Source: Anopheles merus (Eukaryota > Arthropoda > Insecta > Diptera > Culicidae). Taken from it: a stretch of 64,000 bases of DNA. Shown piece after piece: positions 50,653 to 62,500 of this stretch. Made by a program: the position numbers and the translations under genes. The first letter of the stretch is position 1. Every line of letters begins with the position of its first letter. The DNA lies in NCBI RefSeq assembly GCF_017562075.2, contig NC_054085.1:30299656-30363655 (forward strand), read 5' to 3'. Under the pieces are notes generated by a model. The model had not been told where the DNA came from and made no database searches. It saw only the letters and a list, made by a program, of their open reading frames with translations.

Positions 50653-53600
50653 AAGGAGTGGACAACGATGTATTCTCTTTCTTTCACTTCCCTCCTTGCC
50701 GAGCGCACTTGTTGGAACAGCTTTTGCCACCAATGCTGAGCCAATGTTCGGGTGCGTTGGTTCGATGGGATGTGGATTAAACGAAAAAGCAAAGACACTA
50801 TTTGCCCTGTGGTTCCAGAATCCGGCAGTTCACGATTAACGTTCGCAAAAAATTGCTCCAAAGCAAGAAGAGCGAAACCAAGCGACGAACTTCCCATTCC
50901 CTGCATGTCCTTTTTCATTCTTGGGCCGCTCGAGTGCCCCCCCCCCCCGCTCCCATTTGTGTTTTATCCCTAAGTTCGACCGGATATCGGTTCGGTTGTC
51001 GCCCGCTCGGAGGTCCCCGTTGGGATGTTAAAGAGCGGCGCTTGCGACGGGAGATCAAAGTCCCGATCCGCCCGGTAAGACGAGCGCACACTCGATCGAA
51101 ACACGACGCCAACTCGCATGACGCCCATTCGTCGCCGGGGATGTTTTTTTTTTTTTTGCGTACGCAAACTCACACACACAGATACTGAAAGCTGCTTCCC
51201 GTTTTTGGAGTTTCTGGCACCGGAGTTTGGTCTTTAGTGAGACGAATCTGCTGCCGCCGCCGCTGCCACTGGAGTCGCCGGAGTGATCAGGTTTTTTCGT
51301 TGGTGAACATCATCGCAACGGCGCACGGGGGAGAGATGGGGAGAGAGATAGAGAGAGAGGCGCGAAGGGATAAAATCGTTTAAAGTCGGCCGAATTTCGT
51401 TCCCCTCATAGCCACCGGAGCCATGGGCTGAGGGTGGATGGGCGAATCCGTTTTTATGGTGCTGGTGTGTCTTTCGTGTTTTTATTAGGAACCGTTGCTC
51501 GGTTCGGTGCGGGAAATTGGGTGTCTGTTTTTTTTTCTTTCTTCTCTTTCTTTCAAGAGTTTGGGTTTTTTGTTTCTTGTCGCTCGCTTCTTTCACTTAA
51601 TAATCCCCACCCAAAGTGTCCTTTGCCGGTGGTGCAGTGTATCGTGTTACGATGGGTACCAGCAGCGTCTTTGATGTAAGCCTGTTTTATTTTCTCCTGA
51701 GATTGTTCGGGGATCGGGAACGCCATCGGTGGCAGGGAATTGCTGAAATAACTTCGCAGACAAATTATTAGATCGTTTGATCTGGCGAGGCACCGGCATT
51801 ACTGGAAATGCGCTTGAACAGAATAGGGACACATAATAGAAATAAAACACAAATTATGCTGAGTTTATCTAACAACATTTCACAACTTTTAGGCTCAATT
51901 TTGAACAGCTTGGTTTGAGTTTCGTTCCTCTCATTTTGACAGATTAATACAGCTTGTCAACCACTTACCGTAGTGATAGTTTTATCTCCCTGCAACACTT
52001 GTAGGGTTAGATAAGCCTGCACAATCAGTTAAATACTTGTCAGGCTCAGCTCAGCTCGCTGGAGAGGATTTATTTGTTATTAATGATCTTCAGGGAAATG
52101 TATAACAAGCTCACGTCCTCTTCTGAACTTCCCGACCATCCTCCTCAAAGCATCATTTATCAAGCGCAATTTATCCGACAGCTTTATACTTCTTACTTCA
52201 TAAAGCTTGAGTGAGCTTACATGCGCGACATGTGTCACAAAAAGAATACATGTGGGGGTTCATAGGTTTCATGGACACAGCACGCTGCTCTAAATATTAC
52301 CCCGAAGAAAAGGCTAACGAGCTGCCACAATAAGTACAAGCACAAGTAACATCAAGTGATAAACAACATAAATTACCATTAATTGCCACCCGGGGTGAAG
52401 TGAAGCAGCTCACAAGATCAAGAACCGGCTTGCAAGCCTACCTACCGGCCCAGAGAGGTCCCAGTGAGTGTGAGCCCGTAACCATTTCGGATAAAATGTC
52501 GCTTCCGTTCCGACGAAACGAAACGACAGCGACAGCAACCGCGGGTCTCGTTCTCTGTTTGTTCACCACTCTTAATCTTAATCTTCGTCTATTAATCAAT
52601 AGCGACAAACGATGAAACCTGACCACACGGCCACTGTGAGCGCGGGACAGGTGACCCCGGCGCAACCGCCGTAGGTTGATCGTGCCTGCCCGATAACGCA
52701 ACGAGCGATCGTTTTTTTTTTTTGGAGCGCAGGCCTAATTTCGGGTGCGCTTCGGGTGGAAGGGAAACAAGAAATAAAAACCCTAAAACCTGTCACCTTT
52801 CAAGTTTAACCAGCGTAACCGCCTGTTAAATGAGCCGACCTTCGAGGGCCGTTGCGCGCGCAGGGAGGGTTGGTGAAGATCGCGTTGATGCGCCCACCGC
52901 CCGTTTGCTTCCCAATTAAAGTGCGATAATGAGAAATGAAATAATTCAAATTGTGTTGTAATTCCGTTTTGTTTTGTTGATGTTGTTAGTATTATTCATT
53001 GCTTCCGTTTTGTATGATTCATGTAAAAAAAACGTAAAACGTATCTTTACTCAATTAGAAATATTTTAACTCATCTAATTAATTGAACGCAGATGCGTCA
53101 CCCTTACAAAAATTAGATCTAGATAAAGGAAAGAATCGGCCCGGTGACACAACCGGGTACAATCCTTAAGCGCCACCCGTGAAATCGGTCCCAATTCGCA
53201 CTAAACCGTACCGTACACATTCTACAATCTCGGCTCAACGATTCGGCGATCAATCACAAACAAAGCAGCAAACAACCACAACCAACAAAAAAGCATAAGC
53301 AAAACGGACCGATCCCAGCGAGCGGAAGGCGATCGGTTTAATGATCACATCATGATTAATTTCCCCCCGGGGTGGGTAGTTTAACGTTTTTGCTTGTAAC
53401 GTTTAGCAAACACACGAGCGCCCGCTTCCCGTGGCGCAATGCCGCCACCCTGAATCACTCTGGGCACTGGGCGGCAAGGGTGGTGATCGAATAAAGATGA
53501 TAAATGAAGCTCACCACTCTCTCGAGCAGCGGAGTGGGCACGAGCGGAAACAGGCTTCCTTCTGGCTGCATTAGATGGCGCTAGCGCCCCGAATGCCCGG

Positions 53601-54132
53601 GAAGGTGGTGCCCCCGTAACTCGAGCGGTTCGTCGCTTGCTGCAGCGCACAAGTCTTCCGTTTCGCTTTTGCCCTGCTTCACAGTCGATCGTGGTACAGT
53701 GTTTCGTTTTTTTTTGCTTACTTCTTGGGTGGAGGAAGACAGAGCGAGAGAGAGAGGCAAAAAACAAACAAACAATCCACTGCAAGCTGTGGCTCCCGTA
53801 TTGTAACCGATCCCTGCCTACCTTTTACCCTCCGCGACCTTCACCAACCACACCACCACGCCAGTCGATCGATCGTTTCCAACCCGGCGTCGGTCGTCGC
53901 GGGATCGAAATAAAATCCAAAATAATTGGTATCTAAACATATGTTAATACAAGCCACCCTTGGCACCTGGCGACCCCGGTCGCCGGTTCGGCGCTTTTTG
54001 CAGTCGGCGCCATACGATCGGCTCCGCTGCCCGATTGCCACCCATGCCAGCCCTAGCTACCAGTGGGGCGCGCTCTCCGTTTGCCGCTTCCTTCGCCACT
54101 CGCGCTCGAACGTCGCGTGCAATTCTCGCGCG

Positions 54133-54153
54133 AAAAAAAAAAAAAAAAAAAAA
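54133..54153 (+). repeat. A homopolymer, 21 nt
   Basis: A pure A run. It is not preceded by a recognisable retroposed sequence, so it is more likely a simple repeat than a poly(A) tail. Confidence 0.88.
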
Positions 54154-56109
54154 CGAACGACGAAAGAAAACGTTCTCACGTGTTGGCTGGGTTTGGCGAA
54201 ATCCTTTTCAGCGTTAAGCGGAGGCCCTTTCCCTTGCCTTGCTGCTGTGCGATCGTGCGATCGCGCCCCGGTTTTGGTATCGTTAGCAAGAGCGTGCCTC
54301 CCTGCCACCCAGTCGCGCTCTGGACGGTTCGCGTTTTCCTTGTCTGCCTTTTTCGTTCGTCTGGTCCTTCCCCGGGCAGCATGATTTGTTTTCCCTTCGC
54401 GCTCATTCACTCAACACACCCCTTGGCCCTGTGGTCGGTGGTGACCAATGAGCCCACGTTCAATTGTTTCAAATTTTCAGCCCCAACGCTGCCGGTGGTG
54501 GCAACAATGCGAACCTGTCTCAAAAAATCCGATGCGGCTCGGCAGGGTGGCGCTTGCCGGACTGCAAACGATCACCCCTTCCCCTGGTTCCCTTGGCACC
54601 AGTGTATTTGTTGACTGTCTTTACGATTTTACCTCTTCTTGTTGCCGTTCGGTGGCGACCGTCTATGTCTCGTTCGGCCACCGAGCGATCGCGAGCCGCA
54701 CCGAAAGGAAGCTGCACACATGTGCTCCATGGTCTAGCCACGATGTTCTAGCTACTGGTTTACCGGGGGACGAGCAGAGCATTTGGAATGGTGCCTCTTT
54801 CTCTTCGCTTAATTATTTTATATGAAATTGGTGTAGTTTTTACGATTGTCTTCTCTGTTTTTTTGTTTTGTTTTGTGGGTGCTTTGTGGCGGTGGCTGTC
54901 GATCGGCGGCCGCCTCTGAAAGCGGACGGGACAGATTCATTTGTATGTTTTGTCTTTTCGTTCGTTTCTTTCCTTTCTTCCCTTGTGTACATGCGCTTTT
55001 ATGGACTTAGCTTCACGTTTAGCAAAGCCTGCTGGAGGCTGCTTGTGTGTGTTCTTTTGATTTTGATTCATTGAAGCAAAAGGTTAAACGATTCGGTCAA
55101 ACTGTGTGTTTGGTTTCGTGTGCCGCAATTGCTTGGGAAAATGAGGAGATGGGAAGTGGTCACATCCTGCTACATGGCACAGATTAATTAGCCGAACCGG
55201 GTGTAGTGCTCGTGTGACCTTGCGGATACAGGAAGCAGAAGTTAATAAAAACAAACTTTGCTCCCGCTCCGTGCCCTGCTCGGCGCACACTAGCTCTAAC
55301 ATGCACTGATGCCCGATGCTCACCCTTTACCGGATGTATAAAACTGACCACTTCTGGTCCTGGTGGGCGGCCGACCGCTCGAAAAGCGAGGCAAAGTGTG
55401 AATGGAGTTAATTAAACTTTTGCTGCTGGCTAGAAAGAACGTACGCACAGAACATGCTAAGGAATGGGATGCTGCGTGTTGTTGTCCTTCCGGTGGAGTG
55501 TAGTTTGTATCTATATTTTTTTTGTGCTGTTTTGGAAGTGCAAACTGTATAATAGGCATTGTTTTTGTGTACAACATTGTTGAGTTATACTGCTTCATCG
55601 CACACAAAAAAAAAACGACCATTGACGACATGATGTCAATACAAACCGAAGCACAGAAGCACCACCTAGAAAGCGATGCCACTAATTAACGTCTCAAGTT
55701 ATGTGCTGCGGTTCCGAAACGGTTTCCGTGTGATGTGGTTTTGCTGTGTGGGAAGGGGGAAGGGGGGGTATGCAAAACTCGAAATTTCTGTTTCTCCGCA
55801 CCAGCGCCCAGTAAGAAAGTCTGTTTGAAGCGTGAAGAAAAAAAAAACACACAAAATCTCCCAAAATAAAACGAGAGAGAGAGACTGGGAGGGCACTTGT
55901 TTTGAGAGGAAAAACAGATTTTCTTTGATCTGGTTGATTTGGGGAGTTTTTTTGGGGCTCCCCTCCGTTCTGTTCGTTGGTTTGCTGTCAACTGTACATT
56001 GATGGGTTTTATTTTTACCTTTCGGTTCGGTTTATTCAAATGAAGCGAACGATGCAAATCAATCCACTCGAGACACAAAACCGCAAATTGGAGGGGTTGG
56101 TTCGGTTTT

Positions 56110-56128
56110 GGGGGGGGGGGGGGGGGGG
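56110..56128 (+). repeat. G homopolymer, 19 nt
   Basis: The longest G run in the window. Confidence 0.92.
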
Positions 56129-58249
56129 TAGCGGAAAAAGTGAAAGGAAATGAAGGGCATCGGTACGGTAAAAGGAAAACAAGCAAAAGGTCGTCTTGGG
56201 TTTTTTTCTTCTTCTGGGTCCTGTCGTCGGACGCAAGAGGACAAAATTAAATAGTTAATTTACGTTGATTTAATTTCATTCCATTTTATAATAAATCCAA
56301 TTTGTGTCTGTGGTGTGCAAATTGTATGTGTGTGTGCGATTTGATGGAGCAATGACTGTCTTGAATTTGGTATAACAATTACTGCGAGGATGTGTTAATA
56401 TACAAAACATGGTTTGGCTTTAAAACAAATCAGGTTGACACTCTTCGAGCCTCTACGAAATGCAGCATTTTTCTTACAAAATGTATTGAATTTTCTAGAT
56501 CTAGAGTTCAAAACGAATCAAAACATAACAGTTATAGGCAAACATAACGATTTAAGCGAGCATTCTGTACAAACGAGCGTGTAGAAAGCATCCAACTAAC
56601 CACTCCTTTCTTCCTTCGCACACTTTTCCTTTGTACATATTTGCACTCTTTTGTAGCTATTACAAAGTGGAGGGAAAAAGAATGCAAAAAAAACCCCGAT
56701 CGTTAGGTCTGGCTGCCATCCGTCGAACCGGAAGAGGCAAATAAACTTATCCACCCATCCGATCGATCGTTAAAACGTAGTGACAATCATTAGCGAAAAC
56801 GGCTGTGGGGAGGAAAAAACACAGCGACATTAGTGGCATTGGTTGGTTTCCCATGCCTTTTCCCTCTTCCCATGCCACGAGACATTCCAGCTAATTGAAC
56901 GTGTCATTTGCTTGGTGCACAGTCTGCCAGTCTCCTACATTTGCCTGCCCTATCGGTGTACTTTGATCGGTGGCGTTTTACGTTGTTTCTTTTTAACGTG
57001 CAAATATACGCTTTCCGATGACGAGGTGCGGACAAAATGGCTAATTTAAGTCAAATGTCATTGTTATTATGGCTCAGTATGTGTGTTTTTTTTTCTCTCG
57101 GTACAGTTGTTAAACTTACATCTAGCTTATTATGATTAACTTTTTTTTCGTAATTTTTCCTGCCAATAAATTATTCCACTGCTGTTCGTGAAAAACGAAA
57201 CTAGAACACTTCAGTGAATGAGCTCGATTGAAACGATTTCCCAGAATTGCCGCGCAGCACGAACACACACACGTGCATCCTGTGGGAAATCGTTTCGAAA
57301 GGTGTCCCAGGCGTGTGCGGGTTGGCCAGTGATTTAGCCCAGTTCCCTTTGCCTCCCCGCCACGCGCTCTGTCTCCTGCATTCTCTATGCGTCGGTATCG
57401 CGCCAGATAAGATAATGCTAGCAGAACCGCGTCCGCGGGCGCGTTGGTGTCCAGGAAAGGTGGGCCAGGCACACACACTGATGATGGGCTGCTTATGATG
57501 ATGATTAATAACATTAAATTACATCCATTAATAAAATTGAACACAAACGACGTGAGCACGCATACGAACCGGCCCTGGCTGGCTGCAATGCTGGCGAGAA
57601 CAAGGGAAAGCACAGAACCGAACGCGAGGGTGTGCGTGAAAGCGTGTGTGTGAGTGTGTGTGTATGTTTAAATGGAAGATAGCACTCGGATGGTTTTTGG
57701 TTGCTTGCTTTTTTGCTATCTTTCTCCACTCTTCCTTTAATGGGAAATGTGTGGCCCACCTACATGAAGCTTCCCTCGCTTGCCGCGCTTTGTGTAGAAC
57801 GTTTCCAGACAAATGCGCTAATGGTGAAGGCAAGGGAAATAAGGTGAATAGGAGATAGTTTTGCGAAGGAGTGACATGATAACGTAGCCTATGGTATGCT
57901 TTTGTATGGTAGACTCCTCTTCTGTCTGCGTTGGCTGTAGCTTCGGAGCATTCTCGTTCTTTTTTTTTGCCAAGGTGATTTCTAGGGTGATTTTGGTAAC
58001 GTTTTTAGTGCCACAGTTTGCTGTGAGTCGTCACCAAGGGTAAACCCCACACAATAACCCCCATCAGCAGAGTGCGTACGATAAAGGAAGCGGTCGGCCA
58101 CAACCATTCATAGTTGTGCATCGATTGTGAATCGTCACGCAATACCGTTGCTTAACGACTTTTGCTCAACATTTGGTTAGCCTTTATGTGGCCGTTGTAC
58201 GTTTGGCATTGTGCAAGCGTAAGCGACACATCGTAAGGTTTTGTTATAC

Positions 58250-59340
58250 TGCTTGGGTGAAAATTATGGAACATTTTGAGGTTTTTTCTGCCTACGCTCT
58301 GGGGTAGTTATTGGTATTTCTAAAACAGGCTTCTTATTTTCAATAAAATGCTTCAATTGGTTTTTTTTTCACATTTATGTTAGTGGGCTGCTGTTTCATG
58401 AAAATTACCATTGACCTTTGTTTTTTTTTAATTTAAATTTCTTAAAATATGCATTAGAAACATTGCCATCGGTTTAATTTGGAAATGGAATTGCAAATAT
58501 ACGATTTTTCAAAATATTTGGTATTAACAAATGGAATCATTTTAATGTGTTTCAACATAAAGATAAATAAGCAATACGGCCGAAGTCGTTTTTTTTTAAA
58601 GGAGATAAAGATAAAGTGTTTTGTTACACAGCTGGTCCTTAGCTGAAGTTATAAGTCCCCTTTTCCTTTGCATAACACTTCAATATTAAGCCTGATTAAT
58701 AAATTTTAGCTGATTTTTTTTGTAAATGTTTTTAAAATGAAAATACCCTTCACCATTTAATTAATGCCTACTGTGGGTCAATTAAAAAAAAAGTCTTATT
58801 GTCATGAAAATATTTCGCCTTTTTTATGTACACTAATTCATTCGAAGCAATGTTACAATTTTTATATTCTAATGTGAAGAGATTTGGTACTACTGTTCCT
58901 AAGCAACACTTCCTGTTATTTTTATAATATTTTTATGATATTACTAATTTCACAGAATCGATAACGCTTCAACATTGAAAAAAATTTCATAATTTTTCCT
59001 TCGTCCCGACGGGTTTTTTTTTATTGTGCCTTGTAATATATCATCATAGACAAAAAGGAGTATGCTTTAGTGTGTACATCAAATAATTTCCATTTTTCAT
59101 CAACTGCACTCACAACAAAGTTGTTTGGAAAAGTTTAACATACTGCTTTTGAAAGACTCTTGATTATTTCTCTATTGGCAATATTGGCCATTTGCAGGGG
59201 TTTGGTTAATATTAAACAGTAAAAATGGCACATCTAGCAAATGCAAATGCAAAATCCTGATTAAATTATGTTTGAGCTCGTGACTTCCTAAAAGATCTCT
59301 AACTCTTTGCTCCAGCTTGAAGAAAATACATTTGAATTTA
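58250..59340 (+). other. Large AT-rich island
   Basis: About 1.1 kb of AT-rich DNA with many T runs of 8-9 nt, ending at the (GAA)n tail of the SINE at 59341. No long open frame and no clear terminal repeats are seen. It may be degenerate transposon DNA. Confidence 0.6.
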
Positions 59341-59535
59341 TCTTCTTCTTTTGGCTCAACAACCGTTGTCGGTCAAGGCCTGCCTCTGTACCACTCACTT
59401 GTGTGCTTGGCAATTAATGACTTATTGATCCCCCCATAGCAGGATAGTCAGTCCTACGTATGGCGGCACGGTCCATTTGGGGCTTGAACCCATGACGGGC
59501 ATGTTGGTAAGTCGTACGAGTTGACGACAGTACTA
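59341..59535 (-). mobile_element. SINE200-like tRNA-derived SINE, minus orientation
   Basis: Read on the minus strand, the element has a tRNA-like head with a Pol III B box GGGTTCAAGCC (complement of 59481-59491). The body passes through CCGCCATACGTAGGACTGAC and CAGGCAGGCCTTGACCGACA, then GGTTGTTGAGCCAAAAG and a (GAA)3 tail ending at 59341. Length, order and tail agree with my memory of the Anopheles SINE200 family. No direct target-site duplication is visible. Instead ATACATTTG (59326-59334) and its complement CAAATGTAT (59536-59544) flank the element, which may be coincidence. This is the best clue to the organism. Confidence 0.85.
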
Positions 59536-62500
59536 CAAATGTATAGCACAGTTTTAATGTGAAATACTGTAACTTTGGTGTGTAGCACATTAGAAAACCG
59601 TTGCAAAAAATTCTGCACCGAACCGCTCAACCTTCTTCGGGAAGCTTTCTGTGTGCAAAGTCGCTGTTTGTGTGTACGCCTTCTGTCCCTACCCTTCCAT
59701 TCCACAGGGGTAGCAAATCATATTATGCGTGTGCAGTATGTGTGTTTTCCCGCGAGCGTGTCCCCCCACCGCCAGCACCTGATGATCTCAATGGGAAGCC
59801 TTTTTCGCTCTTTCTAACACTCCGCCACACATGTACGTGTGCATATAGGAGTCGCAGCAGCAGCAGCAGCAGCAGCAGCACAAAAATGGCAGCTTGCTCC
59901 GTCAGCTCTAATAAGGTAAGTCGTGTAATGTGGTTCTTGGTTGAAACACACACACACACACGCGCACACATACGCAAGAATTTGTACCATCTTACACCGG
60001 GTGGATTTGTGCTGTTTTGTATGGGTGCCAACGGAACGCGGGCATGGCGGGTTGGAGGATGTATGCACTTTATTAGCACACCACACCGTGACACCATGTT
60101 TTGCACCGGCTTAAAACACCAGCCCGAAGGGAGCGAGGGAGGAAATGGGTGGCCGTCGTTGCGGTTGTCACCTGCACTGCCCAACCGGAGATTTGCCATC
60201 CAGCTTTTGTGCCTTACCACCCTGCACTCGCTGTTTAGTTTGGGGTGCAACAGGGCGAAGGATGGGACGGGCGGACGAGAAATCTGATACGTGTGTGTGC
60301 AGTCCGCCATTTCGCTTTCCCGGTGCACGAGTGAGGTTTAGTATGCGTTTTGTTTGGTTTTTTTTCTTCTTCTTCTGCACTGCAGGTGCATTTCAACTGC
60401 CTCTTTTGCCTGTGTTGTGTTTGTGAATTCTTTCTTTTTTTTTGTTCTCTTCCTCCCAATAGCCATTTTGGATGGGAGCTAAAGCGTCACGTGTGGAAAT
60501 TAGAACTAAAACACACCATGCCCATATCGCGCGCGAGTGTGTGAGTGTGTGTGCGTGTTCGTTTCACCGGGACGAATAATCATAATGGCGTACGGAGAGA
60601 CAATAGTGCCAATTCCAACGTTAGCAGTATTATAAAAGATTGTTGAAGAACTTTCATATATTTCTAAAGTTCGTTTATTTGCGTATCTTTCATCAAATTG
60701 ATCTGCCAAAAGATTTATTTTTCCTATTTTTACTAGTTACATGAGTGGAAACAACTGTTGCTATGTAGAATTGAAAATAATTAACATAAAAATGAAATAA
60801 ACTTTGTTACAAATCAGTTAAAATCAGTTAAAGTGCCCAATACGTCGCCCGAATGAATATTTACGGCGACCGATAACTCCTTTGACGATGCCGGATTGGT
60901 CCAGGTAAACCGTTTATAAAGTTTGAGTGCAATAAATGACATTTGTGCGTGTTTTTTGGGACCACTTTTTACGCATTCTAGCTTTAATAAGTAAACCCAA
61001 ACGCAGCTTCCATATTGTTTTGGTCCTTGTTGTGTGCTTTGTAGCCTTCTCTTTCCTATGTAATGTAAAGGCAAAGGCTTCCATTTGCATCCCCCGTTGT
61101 TGTGTTTTTCCTGCACACATCGCCCTGCACACAGCTTGTGCAGGTCCTCCAGAGAGCAAACCATGGTCTATGGACGCAAGATGAGAATTTCATATCCGCT
61201 CCCATGTTGTTTTTTCTATTCTTCGCCGCTTTTAGCGCTCTTCATGAATTGTTAGAATGCACACGTGTATGTGTGTGTGTTTCATGTTTGCATTATGCGT
61301 TTGCATACTTCATTGTGCATTGCCGTAAGGGTCCCTAGATGGCACCGCAGGTCAACGATGCGTGCATTATGGCTGCCTGGCAGAAGGGTTGGAGCTTCTT
61401 TTTTTTGTCCCAAATGGCCGAAAGGAGCAAAAGCAATGATTCGAAAACCGTGGAATCAAAATGGAGACGCATCCTGTCTTGCATTTGTGTGCATTGAAAG
61501 CAGCACTCTAGAGTAAACGCCTGCATGTGAAGGGAATGCCGTTGTAGAATTTAGAACTTTTTAAAACTAAAAAAAGGAACTTTTTTTTAAGCTGACTCAT
61601 TAGCTGCCACTTCACAGCACATACACCACCGCATAGCCCAACAATGGGAGGAAATGTGCAGTCGGGAAAGGTCAACCGTTTGTTTTTTATTGAATGCGGA
61701 AGCTCGTCAAATCCACTACACGCAACAAGCGCAAGCAGTATCTCACGGATATTGTCGTTTTGTCGGCCAGTAACTCATAATCGGTTATGGCCGTCGGCAT
61801 CATTTGATGTTGTGACCGTGTTCACCGGCGGCAACAAGACACCGCCACAGGCCACAGATAGAGCCGGGAGGCGTAAGCACAACAGCAGGAAAGAAGCGGG
61901 CGAGGGTTACATTACAAAACATTTGTCGCTTTGTTTTGTTTTTTTGTTAATTCATTTCATCGTACAATCAACAAGCAAAGCGTCATCGGAAGTCATGAAA
62001 GAAAGAGGATGGAAAGTAAAAAAAAATGAGGTGACTAGCAACCGAAAAACGCACTAACGATTGCCACGCCAGCAGCAATAATGTGAAGGAAATGAGACAC
62101 AAATGAGGATAGGAACTGGAAGCGAACAATGCTCACGTGGCTAGTGGCGGCACCGGAGTACGTCACCGGACAAAGGGAGTCCACACGAATCCGCCGAGAT
62201 GCCGTCTAGCGTTGAAAGCGATCAGCGACTATGTTTGTTTCTTCTCCGCTTCATCAGACTGCTGCGTTTGTCTGCTCCAGCGAGCAAACCTCGCTTTCCA
62301 ACGGCAAAGCCCCACGATACCCACCAACCATGGATTACAAAAGATGACAAAAAGGTGCCGCACGCGGTACAGAAGCTTTTTAAAAATTAGGAACGGAAAA
62401 AAATCGCCCCAAAAGAAAAACCAACAACCCAACGTTTAGACGCACATACATAGTGCAAACATAAACACTGTACAGGCGGCATCATATTGCACGATTGGGC

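Larger units (their letters stand above)
49168..59340 (+). other. omb: Long intron, continued, no gene recognised
   Basis: Contents are a (CA)n tract at about 49630-49646, a (TC)n tract at 49754-49790, G runs at 50406-50420, 50637-50652 and 56110-56128, a C run at about 50937-50949, an A run of 21 at 54133-54153, and AT-rich islands at about 56240-56600 and 58250-59340. The last is the longest AT-rich island in the window. Open frames near 53637-54825 overlap in many phases and resemble no family. Confidence 0.72.

Noticed and set aside
56600..56670. Acceptor-like TTTTGTAG at about 56655
   Set aside because: No open frame with recognisable content and no donor follows within a reasonable distance.
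59601..60287. 228-codon plus-strand open frame
   Set aside because: It spans the CAG repeat (poly-Ser) and a CA repeat and contains the better-supported donor at 59916. As a whole it is not protein-like.
60350..60395. Strong acceptor-like tract ending in GCAG followed by GTGCAT
   Set aside because: The following GTGCAT is a poor donor and no coding frame with recognisable content follows, so neither a ratchet site nor an exon is supported.
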